From Acinetobacter vivianii (GTDB taxonomy: Bacteria; Pseudomonadota; Gammaproteobacteria; Pseudomonadales; Moraxellaceae): a stretch of DNA of 64,000 nucleotides. The stretch covers positions 1 to 64,000 of the forward strand of contig NZ_BMDR01000004.1 in the NCBI RefSeq assembly GCF_014635885.1. Reading direction: 5' to 3'. A model generated the notes under the pieces. The model was not told the DNA's origin. It saw only the letters and a program-made list of their open reading frames with translations, and ran no database searches. Shown piece after piece: positions 24,938-34,117 of this stretch. The position numbers and the translations under genes were made by a program. Numbering within the stretch: the first letter of the stretch is position 1; each line of letters opens with the position of its first letter.

Positions 24938-27900
24938 ATGTATAAATCTGGCAAATTGGTGTGGCAAACATCTGCAACATCATTATTCAAAATCACTGTA
25001 CTCACTTCTGCTCTAGCCGCGTTGGGAATTACCACGGGTTGTTCTTCAACACCTCAATCAGGAAAAACATCATCTTCTAAACAGGCGGGTTCGGGTTATC
25101 TGGATGCACGCAGTTTAGACTCACTGGAAGACTTACTTTCTGCTACCGATATGCGTGCGGTGGAAGGGGACCGTTTACTGGTGCTCAAACATGGTGATGT
25201 GTGGAAACGCATGACAGTCGGTTTCAAGATGGACTTGAATCATTGGGATTCCCGTATTGAAGCGCAACGTAGCTGGTTTATTTCACGTCAACCTTATTTA
25301 GACCGTTTGAGCGCCCGTGCCAGTCGTTATTTATATCACACAGTAAAAGAAGCAGAACGTCGCGGTATGCCGACCGAGCTGGCTTTACTTCCGATTATTG
25401 AAAGTTCTTACGATCCAGCTGCGACCAGTAGTGCTGCGGCTGCAGGTTTATGGCAGTTTATTCCAAGTACGGGACGTATTTATGGTTTGCAACAAACCAG
25501 CCTGTATGATGGTCGCCGTGATGTCGTAGAGTCAACCCGTGCCGCTTATGAGTTTTTTGGAAGCTTGTATAACCAGTTTGGTTCATGGGAACTTGCGCTT
25601 GCTGCCTATAATGCAGGCCCAGGTCGTATTCAGCAGGCGATTAACCGTAACCGTGCTGCGGGTCTACCAACTGATTACTGGTCATTAAAACTTCCACAAG
25701 AAACCATGAACTATGTGCCGCGTTTCTTGGCGGTTGCCCAAATTATTAAAAATCCAGGTGCTTATGGCGTGAGTTTACCGCCGATTGCCAACCGTCCTCA
25801 CTTCCGTGAAGTAAGTTTATCGACACCACTTGAGTTAAACCAGATTGCTTCGATTACTGGTTTGAGCCGTGCTGAGCTGTATGCATTGAACCCGGGCTAT
25901 CGTGGTGAAATGGTTGATCCACTCAGCCCGATGCGAATTTTAATTCCAGCGGATTTAAGTCCATCAATTGATGCCAAATTACGTTCTGGAAAATCAAGTT
26001 CAGGTGGTTTCTGGGCAAGCAACAAAACGCCACCACCAATGGCAAACAATTCGTCGAGTACATCAACCACCATTCGTACCACAACAAATACAGCGCAAAC
26101 GGTGAGTCCATCGACCAAGACACCGCCGAATTTAACAGCAAGTAATACAACGCGTACCACGACACCAACGATCCCAAAGACTAAAGTGAATACGCCTAGA
26201 GGATCTGATGCGCTGGCTTCATTTGCAGCAGCGGCAGATGTTCCAAGTGCACCACGTATTCCAGTGGCAATTACACCTGCTACCAATATTAAACCTGTGA
26301 AAACAGAGCCACCTATTTCTGCGCAAGAGCGTGAGAAAATCACGGCTGCAATCAAGGAAGAAGGCAAAAAGGAAACTGTTGCTCAAGCTTTAGAGCCACA
26401 AGCAACCCAAGCTGAGCGTGATCAGGTCGTTGCAGAAATTAAGGCAATTGCACCGAAAGGTACCGAGATTGTCGATCCATTTGATGGCAAGATTAAACTG
26501 ACTGCGATTCAAACCAGCCAGTCCGTGGCCGATGAGAAAGGTCAGGAAGTTAGCAAGGGCTTTGCTTATCCAAAAAATCTGGTTGAAGATAGTGCCACAG
26601 CAAATAGTGATGACGCTAAACGTAACCAAGGCAAGCCTTATATCAAGACAGATACCGATGTTGTCGTGACCGCGCCGAAGGGTAAACGCAGTACCTATGT
26701 GGTACAACCTGGAGATACCTTAGCGGTTATTGCTCAGAAAAATGGCGTGAACTGGCGCGATATCGCCCAGTGGAACCAGATTGATCCAAACGGAACTTTA
26801 TTTGTTGGCGCAAGTTTGTATCTATACAATGCTAAACCACAAGCAGAAGCACCAAAAGCAGCTGAGAAACCTGAGAGCTATGTAGTGCAATCAGGTGATA
26901 GCTTAACCAATCTGGCTTCACGTTTTGATTTAAGCCTGAAGCAGCTCGCTGATTATAATAATCTGTCTGTGACCGATGGTTTATTCGTTGGGCAACGACT
27001 TACGCTGATTGAGCCTAAAAATAATTCACGTACGGCACAGCAAAGTACCCGTAATAATGAGACAAAAGCGGCCACAACATCTAAGGTTGCAACAAAATCT
27101 TATACGGTTAAACGTGGCGAATACTTGAAATTGATTGCTGATCGCTATGCATTGTCAAATCAGGAATTGGCTTCTTTAACTTCGGGCTTAACTGCGGGCA
27201 GTAGTCTATTTGTGGGACAAAAAATCAATGTTCCATTACATGAAGTTTCTCAAACAGAAGAAGCTGCTGAGCCTGCTAAAAATACCGTTAAATACGAAAA
27301 TGTAACTGCATCGACCAGTTATAAAACTGAAAATTATACTGTGCAACGTGGTGATACTTTATCCAGTATTGCAACCAAGTCAAAGATCAGCTTGAGCGAG
27401 TTGGCTGAACTCAATAATTTGAAGTCAAATAGCGGTGTTCGTTTAGGTCAAAGCTTAAAAATTCCGGCAGGTTCAACAGTCCCTGATCAGTATGTGGTTC
27501 AGTCGGGTGATAGCCTGAATGCGATTGCTGCCAAGTACAATCTGCAATTGAGCTATGTTGCTGACCTGAATGGTCTGGAACGAACTGCGGGTGTACGGGT
27601 AGGTCAACGTTTGAAATTAATAGGCGATGTTCCTACAAAAACGGCGACCAGCAGCAATACAAAATCGAGAGAAGACAGCACGCCAGAAGTCTATACTGTG
27701 AAGTCAGGTGATACTTTAGGCAACATTGCAAACCGCTATAATTTACAGCTGGATTATGTGGCAGGCTTAAATGGCTTAACCCGTACCAGTAACGTGCGTA
27801 TCGGTCAGCGTTTGAAATTGACAGGCGATGCACCTAAAGCTGAAACAGCAAGTGTCGATACAGCGCCTAAGGCCGCAGCACCAAGCCGTAATACCGAGCG

Positions 27901-28189
27901 CTATAGCGTAAAAGCAGGCGAGTCTCTGAATAGTATTGCCAATCGTTTTGGTATGTCGGGTCGTGAGTTGGCAGATTTAAATAATCTGAAAGCCAATGCC
28001 AGTTTGCAACGTGGACAAAATATCTTGGTTCCGAAAACCATTGCCGAGTATAAAGTTAAACGTGGCGATACGCTGATTGGTTTAGCAAGTCGTTATGGCA
28101 TGGAAACCAATGCATTGGCAGAAATGAATGATTTAACCCCAAGCACTCAATTACGCATTGGTGATGTGATTAAAGTTCCTAGCTTGTAA
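24938..28189 (+). CDS. mltD: MltD-like membrane-bound lytic transglycosylase with eight LysM repeats
   Basis: The 1083-residue lipoprotein has a lipobox (LGITTGCSS, Cys near residue 35). A family-1 lytic transglycosylase domain spans about residues 135-260: catalytic Glu155 in LLPIIESSYDP, then GLWQFIPSTGRIYGL and ALAAYNAGPGRI. A MltD-type LysM-like segment follows, then a Thr/Pro-rich linker, then eight LysM modules (first Y-V/T-V-x-x-G-D repeats near bases 26695, 26878, 27100, 27337, 27490, 27691, 27898 and 28048). E. coli MltD is about 450 residues with two LysM. It should cleave glycan strands while gripping peptidoglycan at many points. Confidence 0.9.
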   Translation: MYKSGKLVWQTSATSLFKITVLTSALAALGITTGCSSTPQSGKTSSSKQAGSGYLDARSLDSLEDLLSATDMRAVEGDRLLVLKHGDVWKRMTVGFKMDLNHWDSRIEAQRSWFISRQPYLDRLSARASRYLYHTVKEAERRGMPTELALLPIIESSYDPAATSSAAAAGLWQFIPSTGRIYGLQQTSLYDGRRDVVESTRAAYEFFGSLYNQFGSWELALAAYNAGPGRIQQAINRNRAAGLPTDYWSLKLPQETMNYVPRFLAVAQIIKNPGAYGVSLPPIANRPHFREVSLSTPLELNQIASITGLSRAELYALNPGYRGEMVDPLSPMRILIPADLSPSIDAKLRSGKSSSGGFWASNKTPPPMANNSSSTSTTIRTTTNTAQTVSPSTKTPPNLTASNTTRTTTPTIPKTKVNTPRGSDALASFAAAADVPSAPRIPVAITPATNIKPVKTEPPISAQEREKITAAIKEEGKKETVAQALEPQATQAERDQVVAEIKAIAPKGTEIVDPFDGKIKLTAIQTSQSVADEKGQEVSKGFAYPKNLVEDSATANSDDAKRNQGKPYIKTDTDVVVTAPKGKRSTYVVQPGDTLAVIAQKNGVNWRDIAQWNQIDPNGTLFVGASLYLYNAKPQAEAPKAAEKPESYVVQSGDSLTNLASRFDLSLKQLADYNNLSVTDGLFVGQRLTLIEPKNNSRTAQQSTRNNETKAATTSKVATKSYTVKRGEYLKLIADRYALSNQELASLTSGLTAGSSLFVGQKINVPLHEVSQTEEAAEPAKNTVKYENVTASTSYKTENYTVQRGDTLSSIATKSKISLSELAELNNLKSNSGVRLGQSLKIPAGSTVPDQYVVQSGDSLNAIAAKYNLQLSYVADLNGLERTAGVRVGQRLKLIGDVPTKTATSSNTKSREDSTPEVYTVKSGDTLGNIANRYNLQLDYVAGLNGLTRTSNVRIGQRLKLTGDAPKAETASVDTAPKAAAPSRNTERYSVKAGESLNSIANRFGMSGRELADLNNLKANASLQRGQNILVPKTIAEYKVKRGDTLIGLASRYGMETNALAEMNDLTPSTQLRIGDVIKVPSL

Positions 28190-28195
28190 TTCAGC

Positions 28196-30037
28196 ATGAA
28201 TTCATTGCTTTGCACAAAAAGGCTTAGTCTATTGTATGGACTAAGCCTTTTTGCTCCGCTTTCATTTGCAGCCATGCAAACCACACCCTATTTAGCCATG
28301 CATGTGCAGCCTAAATATGCCCAGCTTAAAGCAATGCCTTATGCCAATCCCAGTGCACCCAAAGGTGGGATGTTGAGTCAATCTAGTCTGGGGACCTTCG
28401 ATAATTTAAATAGCATGAATGGCAAGGGCAGTTCGACTGAAGGGGTGAATTATCTGTTTGATAGCCTGATGGATCGTTCGTTGGATGAACCGCGGGTGAT
28501 GTACCCTTTACTGGCTGAACAGGTCAGTTATGATCCAGACCATTTGCAAACAGTGACCTTTCATTTAAATCCCAAAGCCCGTTTTAATAATGGTCAGCCT
28601 TTAACAGCAGAAGACGTCAAATTTACCTTTGATACCTATCAAACCAAAGCCAATCTCGGCTTTCAGATGTATTTGTCTGATCTGGCAAGAACGGAAGTGC
28701 TGTCTAGACATCAGGTTAAATTCATTTTTAAATCCAAAAATAATGTCGAGATGCCCCTGATCGTGGCGAGCTTACCGATCTATTCAAAACTGGACTGGAA
28801 AAATAAAGATTTTAGCCGTGTCACGTTGCAACCGATTGTGGGTTCTGGGCCTTATAGGGTAGAGCGTATTGATGCCGGACGCAGTATCACCTATAAACGC
28901 AGTCCGAACTATTGGGCCAAAGATTTACCTGTTAATAAGGGCCGTTATAATTTTGATCGGCTGAAATATGTATATTACCGAAATTTAGACGTTAGTTTTG
29001 AAGGCTTTAAATCACGGCAATTTAATTTATATGAAGAAAAAAATATCCGGAATTGGGTCACCTCCTATCATTTTCCAGCTGCGAAATCAGGCTTGGTCAA
29101 AAAATACAAAGCACGGTTAGCCACACCGCTTGATATTCAAAGTCTGGTATTTAATATCCGTCGCGCTCCATTAAATGACATTCGCTTACGTCAGGCATTG
29201 ACCTATGCCTATGATTTTGAATGGCAGAATAAAGCTTTATTTTTTAATCAAAATCAGCGCTTACAAAGTTATTTTGATAATACCGATCTGGCTGCTAAAG
29301 GTCGCCCGAGTGCTGCTGAGTTAAACATACTCAAACCTTATTTGGCACAATTGAATCCGCTGATGCGACAAGGCGTATTGACTGATTGGCGCTATCCTGT
29401 TTCAGACGGTAGTGGCTTTAATCGAAACAATTTATTGATTGCGCAAAAGATTTTAAAAGATGCGGGTTATGTGATTCGTGATGGCAAATTATATGATCGC
29501 ACAGGTAAAGCTATTCAAATCGAATTATTAATGCAGCAGGAAAATCCACAACGTGAGCTGATGCCTTTTGTGCGGAACCTGAAAAGATTGGGCATTCAGG
29601 TTAATCTTAGACAGGTCGATGTTCCTCAGTACATGGAACGGATTCGCCGTCAGGATTTTGATATGATGGTACTGAAATTGCCACAGACCTTAACACCTGG
29701 TAAAGAACAGGTCCAGTTTTGGGGAAGTGCAGCAGCAGATGAATCGGGTAACTATAACTATTCAGGTATTAAAAATCCTGTAATTGATCAAATGATCGAA
29801 AACATTGTTATGGCTAAAACACGTGAAGAAGTTGTGCTCTATACCCGTGTGCTTGATCGTCTGTTACGTGCGGGTTATTACCAGATTCTGACCTATGGAA
29901 AACCTGAACGCTGGTTTGCCTATTGGGATATTTATCAGCAGCCAGCAGTGAAGCCAAAGCTTTCTGTAGGATGGGAATATTGGTGGGTGGATGCAGATAA
30001 GGCGAAGAAACAGGAGCAGGCTATACAAAAGTATTAA
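28196..30037 (+). CDS. yejA: YejA-like family 5 extracellular solute-binding protein
   Basis: The 613-residue protein has a signal peptide ending at LFAPLSFAA. It shows YejA-type family 5 features: MHVQPKYAQLKAMPYANPSAPKGGML at the mature N terminus, LFDSLMDRSLDE, then FHLNPKARFNNGQPLTAEDVKFTFD. YejABEF imports oligopeptides and, in E. coli, microcin C. It starts six bases after the mltD-like stop. It is followed by yejB only after a 327-base gap, which is unusual for this operon. Confidence 0.88.
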   Translation: MNSLLCTKRLSLLYGLSLFAPLSFAAMQTTPYLAMHVQPKYAQLKAMPYANPSAPKGGMLSQSSLGTFDNLNSMNGKGSSTEGVNYLFDSLMDRSLDEPRVMYPLLAEQVSYDPDHLQTVTFHLNPKARFNNGQPLTAEDVKFTFDTYQTKANLGFQMYLSDLARTEVLSRHQVKFIFKSKNNVEMPLIVASLPIYSKLDWKNKDFSRVTLQPIVGSGPYRVERIDAGRSITYKRSPNYWAKDLPVNKGRYNFDRLKYVYYRNLDVSFEGFKSRQFNLYEEKNIRNWVTSYHFPAAKSGLVKKYKARLATPLDIQSLVFNIRRAPLNDIRLRQALTYAYDFEWQNKALFFNQNQRLQSYFDNTDLAAKGRPSAAELNILKPYLAQLNPLMRQGVLTDWRYPVSDGSGFNRNNLLIAQKILKDAGYVIRDGKLYDRTGKAIQIELLMQQENPQRELMPFVRNLKRLGIQVNLRQVDVPQYMERIRRQDFDMMVLKLPQTLTPGKEQVQFWGSAAADESGNYNYSGIKNPVIDQMIENIVMAKTREEVVLYTRVLDRLLRAGYYQILTYGKPERWFAYWDIYQQPAVKPKLSVGWEYWWVDADKAKKQEQAIQKY

Positions 30038-30364
30038 TTAGCATGGTTTTGACTAGCGTTTGGTGAAGTTGTTAGATTAATATTACGGAGTCTTCGAGTT
30101 CTCATCTTAATTTCAGGATAAGCTTTCAGCTGGAGTGACTTTGGTTTCGCCTAATAAGAAGCTACGCTTTGGAGGAAAGGCTTCTTGCGCTGCTATAATC
30201 GCAGCTCACCTCAAAACCTGTTTACTTATTGGACCTTTTTTATTATTTCGCAAAAACATGATCTTGTTTAAAACACGCAGGTTGTGGATGAGGTTTCCGC
30301 GTATTTTCTCTCAAGTTAGATTTTATAAAAACTTAGTAAATAAATTAATAAGGGTTCGATTTCA
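30038..30364. other. 327-base gap between yejA and yejB
   Basis: No convincing gene: the 82-codon open frame here has no ribosome site, has unusual composition and runs into yejB. The region holds the extended -10 promoter at 30191 and an AAGAAGC/GCTTCTT inverted pair just upstream of it. Confidence 0.6.
30191..30199 (+). promoter_or_regulatory. Extended -10 promoter upstream of yejBEF
   Basis: TGCTATAAT is a perfect extended -10 (TGn plus TATAAT). No good -35 is present at 17 bases. It would give yejBEF a transcript independent of yejA, with a leader of about 160 bases. Confidence 0.55.
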
Positions 30365-31426
30365 ATGGTTCACTATATTCTAAAAAGAATGTTGTTGATG
30401 ATCCCGACATTATTTTTCATTTTATTGATTAATTTCTTGATTGTGCAAATTGCTCCTGGCGGGCCAGTTGAACAGGCGATTCAGCAAATTCAAAATGCAC
30501 AAGGTTTAGGCGCAGGAGCAAGCGGGCAGTCTAATCTCGCACAATATCAGGGTGCACGTGGTTTAAGCCCCGAAATGATTGAAAAAATCAAAGCCCAGTA
30601 TGGTTTTGATCGGCCTGCAACAGAACGTTTCTGGCTGATGCTGAAAGGGTATATGCATCTGGATTTTGGTACCAGTTTTTTTAAAGATAAACCCGTCACG
30701 CAACTCTTATATGAAAAGCTACCTGTGACCTTGTCTTTGGGGGTGTGGAGTACTTTTCTGATCTATTTGATTGCCATTCCACTCGGCATTAAAAAAGCAA
30801 AAAATAATGGCTTGCTGTTTGATCAATCCACATCGTTATTATTGGCGGTCAGTTATGCCATTCCATCGTTTGTTTTTGCCATTTTATTGATCGTCTTTTT
30901 TGCGGGCGGCAGTTATTTGCAATGGTTTCCATTGCAAGGGCTGGTGTCTGAAAATTTCTCCCAGTTAAGCTTCTTGGCAAAAATCAAAGATTATCTGTGG
31001 CACATGTGTTTGCCGATTCTGAGTATGTTGCTTGGTAGCTTTGCCGCACGTACTTACCTGACAAAATATGCATTTGTAGAAGAGCTGAACAAGCCTTATG
31101 TATTAACAGCCCGAGCGAAAGGATTAAGTGAAAATCAGGTGCTGTATGGGCATGTATTTCGTAACGCGATTTTGATTGTGGTTGCTGCTTTGCCAGAAAC
31201 GTTGGTGGGTATTTTCTTTGTCGGTAATTTATTTATCGAGATCATTTTTAATCTGGATGGGATTGGGTTATTAGGCTTTGAGGCGATTACCCAGCGTGAT
31301 TATCCTGTTATTTTTGGCACCTTGTTTTTATTTACCTTGTTCGGAATGATTTTACGTTTACTGGGTGATTTGCTTTATCACCTCATTGATCCGCGGATTG
31401 ATTTTGAATCAAGAGGTGAACAATGA
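30365..31426 (+). CDS. yejB: YejB-like peptide ABC transporter permease
   Basis: This 353-residue inner-membrane protein with about six hydrophobic segments starts with the DppB-type pattern ILKRMLLMIPTLFFILLINFLIVQIAPGGPVEQ. The permease EAA-like loop is TARAKGLSENQVLYGHVFRNA. AAGGG lies about 12 bases before the ATG. The stop overlaps the yejE start (ATGA). Confidence 0.9.
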   Translation: MVHYILKRMLLMIPTLFFILLINFLIVQIAPGGPVEQAIQQIQNAQGLGAGASGQSNLAQYQGARGLSPEMIEKIKAQYGFDRPATERFWLMLKGYMHLDFGTSFFKDKPVTQLLYEKLPVTLSLGVWSTFLIYLIAIPLGIKKAKNNGLLFDQSTSLLLAVSYAIPSFVFAILLIVFFAGGSYLQWFPLQGLVSENFSQLSFLAKIKDYLWHMCLPILSMLLGSFAARTYLTKYAFVEELNKPYVLTARAKGLSENQVLYGHVFRNAILIVVAALPETLVGIFFVGNLFIEIIFNLDGIGLLGFEAITQRDYPVIFGTLFLFTLFGMILRLLGDLLYHLIDPRIDFESRGEQ

Positions 31427-32436
31427 TGTCACCCTTAATGCAAGCGCGATTTGATCGTTTTCGGCAAAATAAGCTGGGTTTTCGCTGTTTAATCCTGTTC
31501 TTGATTATTTTTGTGCTGTCTTTGCTGGCGGAACTGATTGCCAATGATAAACCTTTGCTGGTGCGTTATGAGCAGTCTTTTTATTTTCCGATTCTGAAAG
31601 ATTATCCAGAAACCGCATTTGGTGGGGAATTTGAAACGGCAACAGATTATCAAGACCCAGTGGTAAAGCAGTTGATACAGACGCATGGCTGGATGATTTC
31701 ACCTCCTGTAGCTTTTTCTTATCAATCGCCGAATCTGTCTTTGGCTGTACCCGTTCCTTCTGCACCGAGCGCACAGAACTGGCTTGGCACGGATGATCAG
31801 GGGCGTGATGTATTTGCCCGAATCCTGTACGGTCTGCGGATTTCGCTATTATTTGGTTTTGCACTCACATTCTGTTCTGCTGTGGTCGGGATTATGGTCG
31901 GGGCGATACAAGGCTATTATGGTGGCTGGGTTGACTTGATTGGGCAGCGCATTCTGGAAGTGTGGGGTGGCTTACCGATGCTTTTCATTGTGATGATTCT
32001 GGTCAGTATGTTTAGCCCGAGTGTGTATTGGCTATTTGTGATCATGTTGCTTTTTGGCTGGACAGAACTGGTCGGCCTAGTACGTGCTGAATTTCTCCGT
32101 GCCCGTAATTTTGATTATGTTCGTGCGGCGCAAGCGTTAGGTGTAAGTCAGTATAAGATTATCTTTAAGCATATTTTACCCAATGCGATGAGTTCTAGTC
32201 TGTCGCAAATTCCTTTTATGCTGACGGCAAATATTATTGCTTTAACTGCACTTGATTTTCTGGGCTATGGCTTGCCACCTGATTCAGCTTCGCTCGGAGA
32301 GCTATTATTACAAGGGAAAAATAATCTGGATGCGCCGTGGCTGGTGTTGTCGGGCTTTTTTAGCTTGGCAATTGTTTTGTCTTTACTGATTTATATTGGG
32401 GAGGCGGCACGTGATGCATTTGATCCAAGACGATAA
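31423..32436 (+). CDS. yejE: YejE-like peptide ABC transporter permease
   Basis: This 337-residue DppC-type permease carries the GTDDQGRDVFARILYGLRISLLFG motif and the EAA loop RAAQALGVSQYKIIFKHILPNA. The large periplasmic loop after the first helix (about residues 35-110) is typical of YejE. AGAGGTGAACA precedes the ATG, which overlaps the yejB stop by four bases. It pairs with YejB as the transmembrane channel. Confidence 0.9.
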   Translation: MMSPLMQARFDRFRQNKLGFRCLILFLIIFVLSLLAELIANDKPLLVRYEQSFYFPILKDYPETAFGGEFETATDYQDPVVKQLIQTHGWMISPPVAFSYQSPNLSLAVPVPSAPSAQNWLGTDDQGRDVFARILYGLRISLLFGFALTFCSAVVGIMVGAIQGYYGGWVDLIGQRILEVWGGLPMLFIVMILVSMFSPSVYWLFVIMLLFGWTELVGLVRAEFLRARNFDYVRAAQALGVSQYKIIFKHILPNAMSSSLSQIPFMLTANIIALTALDFLGYGLPPDSASLGELLLQGKNNLDAPWLVLSGFFSLAIVLSLLIYIGEAARDAFDPRR

Positions 32437-34018
32437 GTTGCCTCTAAATCAACCTTTACTCAAAGTACAGCAGCTCAGTATTTGTAATGGCGCTGAGAAG
32501 TTGCTTGAGGATGTCAGTTTTGATATTTATCCTGCCCAAACCGTTGCCATCGTGGGAGAAAGTGGTTCAGGTAAATCTATTACTGCGTTGGCATTGTTGG
32601 GGTTATTAGCTCAGACATTAAAGGTGACAGGTGCAGTTCAATTTCAAGATCAGGATGTACTGAAACTGAGTCAACTGCAGTTGCAGCAAATACGTGGCAA
32701 GAAAATTGCCATGATTTTTCAGGAACCGATGACAGCATTGAATCCTTTGCATACTGTAGAAAGAATGCTTGGGGAAAGCCTGATTTTACAAGGTTCTGCA
32801 AAAGCTGTGGTACGACAAAACACGTTGCGTTTGTTAGAAGATGTGGGCTTGCCTGAAGCAGAAAATCTTTTGAAGCGCTATCCACATGAATTGTCAGGCG
32901 GTCAACGTCAACGCGTTATGATTGCCATGACCTTGGCTTTAGAGCCAGATATTTTAATTGCTGATGAGCCGACGACTGCTTTAGATGTGGTGTTACAGGC
33001 ACAGGTCTTGATGCTACTGCAAAAACTACAGCAACAACGACAGATGGCGATGATTTTAATTAGTCATGATCTCAATCTTGTTCAGCAATATGCAGATCAT
33101 GTGGTGGTACTGAATCAGGGACGGCTAGAAGAGCAGGCAAGTAGCGCTGAAATTTTTAGCTGTCCTCAGAGCGTTTATACGCAAAATTTATTGAATCACG
33201 ATTTTGGGCAAGCTTTGCTGCTACAACCCTCAGAACCATTGCTTGAACTTAAAAATGTCAGGGTCAAATATTCCGTCAAAAGAGGTTTATTTCCTCGGAT
33301 CCAAGCCTATAAGATTGCTGCTGAATCAATTAGTTTTACTCTAATGCAAGGTGAGGCTTTGGGGATTGTTGGAGAAAGTGGTTCAGGCAAGTCCTCAATC
33401 GCCTTGGCAATTGCCCGTTTGATTGCGAGTGAAGGGGAAATCAGCTTTCAGGCACGAGATCTAAATCAGCTTAGCCAGAAACAGCTTCGACCGATTCGTA
33501 GTGAGCTTCAAATTGTATTCCAAGATCCTTTTAGCAGTTTAAATCCACGAATGACCGTTGAGCAGAGTATTGCCGAAGGACTTAAACGCCAAGCGATTTC
33601 CCAGCCACAATGCACTGCAAAAATTGACGAAGCCTTGCTCAAGGTTGAGTTATCTCCCGAGGATAAAGGCAAATATCCGCATCAGCTTTCAGGCGGGCAA
33701 CGGCAACGGGTTGCATTAGCACGAGCTTTGGTGGTGCAGCCGAAACTGATTATTCTGGATGAACCCACCTCTGCGCTGGATCGATCTACCCAGCTTGCAA
33801 TCATTCAATTGTTACGACGTTTGCAACAGCAAGAACAAATTAGTTATCTGTTCATTAGTCATGACTTGCAAGTCATTAAAGCCTTATGTCAAAAAGTGCT
33901 GGTGATGCATGAAGGGAAAGCCTTGGAATATCAGGCAACCGAGACTTTATTTGCCCAGCCCCAGACTGAATATACTCGTCAGTTGATTGAGGCCAGTGGA
34001 TATCCTCATTGTAAATAA
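32414..34018 (+). CDS. yejF: YejF-like fused double ATP-binding subunit
   Basis: The 534-residue protein holds two ABC ATPase domains in tandem. Domain 1 has GESGSGKSITALALLG, LSGGQRQRVMIAM and ILIADEPTTALD. Domain 2 has GESGSGKSSIALAIA, LSGGQRQRVALARAL and LIILDEPTSALD. ATG 32414 is chosen over 32396 because GGGGAGG lies about nine bases upstream. It overlaps yejE by 23 bases. This energises peptide import with YejABE. Confidence 0.92.
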   Translation: MHLIQDDKLPLNQPLLKVQQLSICNGAEKLLEDVSFDIYPAQTVAIVGESGSGKSITALALLGLLAQTLKVTGAVQFQDQDVLKLSQLQLQQIRGKKIAMIFQEPMTALNPLHTVERMLGESLILQGSAKAVVRQNTLRLLEDVGLPEAENLLKRYPHELSGGQRQRVMIAMTLALEPDILIADEPTTALDVVLQAQVLMLLQKLQQQRQMAMILISHDLNLVQQYADHVVVLNQGRLEEQASSAEIFSCPQSVYTQNLLNHDFGQALLLQPSEPLLELKNVRVKYSVKRGLFPRIQAYKIAAESISFTLMQGEALGIVGESGSGKSSIALAIARLIASEGEISFQARDLNQLSQKQLRPIRSELQIVFQDPFSSLNPRMTVEQSIAEGLKRQAISQPQCTAKIDEALLKVELSPEDKGKYPHQLSGGQRQRVALARALVVQPKLIILDEPTSALDRSTQLAIIQLLRRLQQQEQISYLFISHDLQVIKALCQKVLVMHEGKALEYQATETLFAQPQTEYTRQLIEASGYPHCK

Positions 34019-34055
34019 ACTGACATGTGATATTGTCAATTTTTCGGAACAGCTA

Positions 34056-34100
34056 TTGACACCACTAATAATCGGATTAAATTAGAGCAAACACTCTAAT
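34056..34100 (+). promoter_or_regulatory. Promoter and inverted-repeat operator of the flavin oxidoreductase gene
   Basis: TTGACA (34056-34061) and TAAATT (34078-34083) are 16 bases apart. The dyad ATTAGAG-CAAACA-CTCTAAT (34081-34100) overlaps the -10 and start point, an ideal repressor site. No adjacent regulator gene is present, so the repressor is encoded elsewhere. Confidence 0.65.
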
Positions 34101-34117
34101 TGCAGCAGAGGATGGCC

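Noticed and set aside
30135..30383. 82-codon open frame between yejA and yejB
   Set aside because: It has no ribosome site and a basic, Phe-rich composition, and it overlaps the yejB start. Treated as non-coding.
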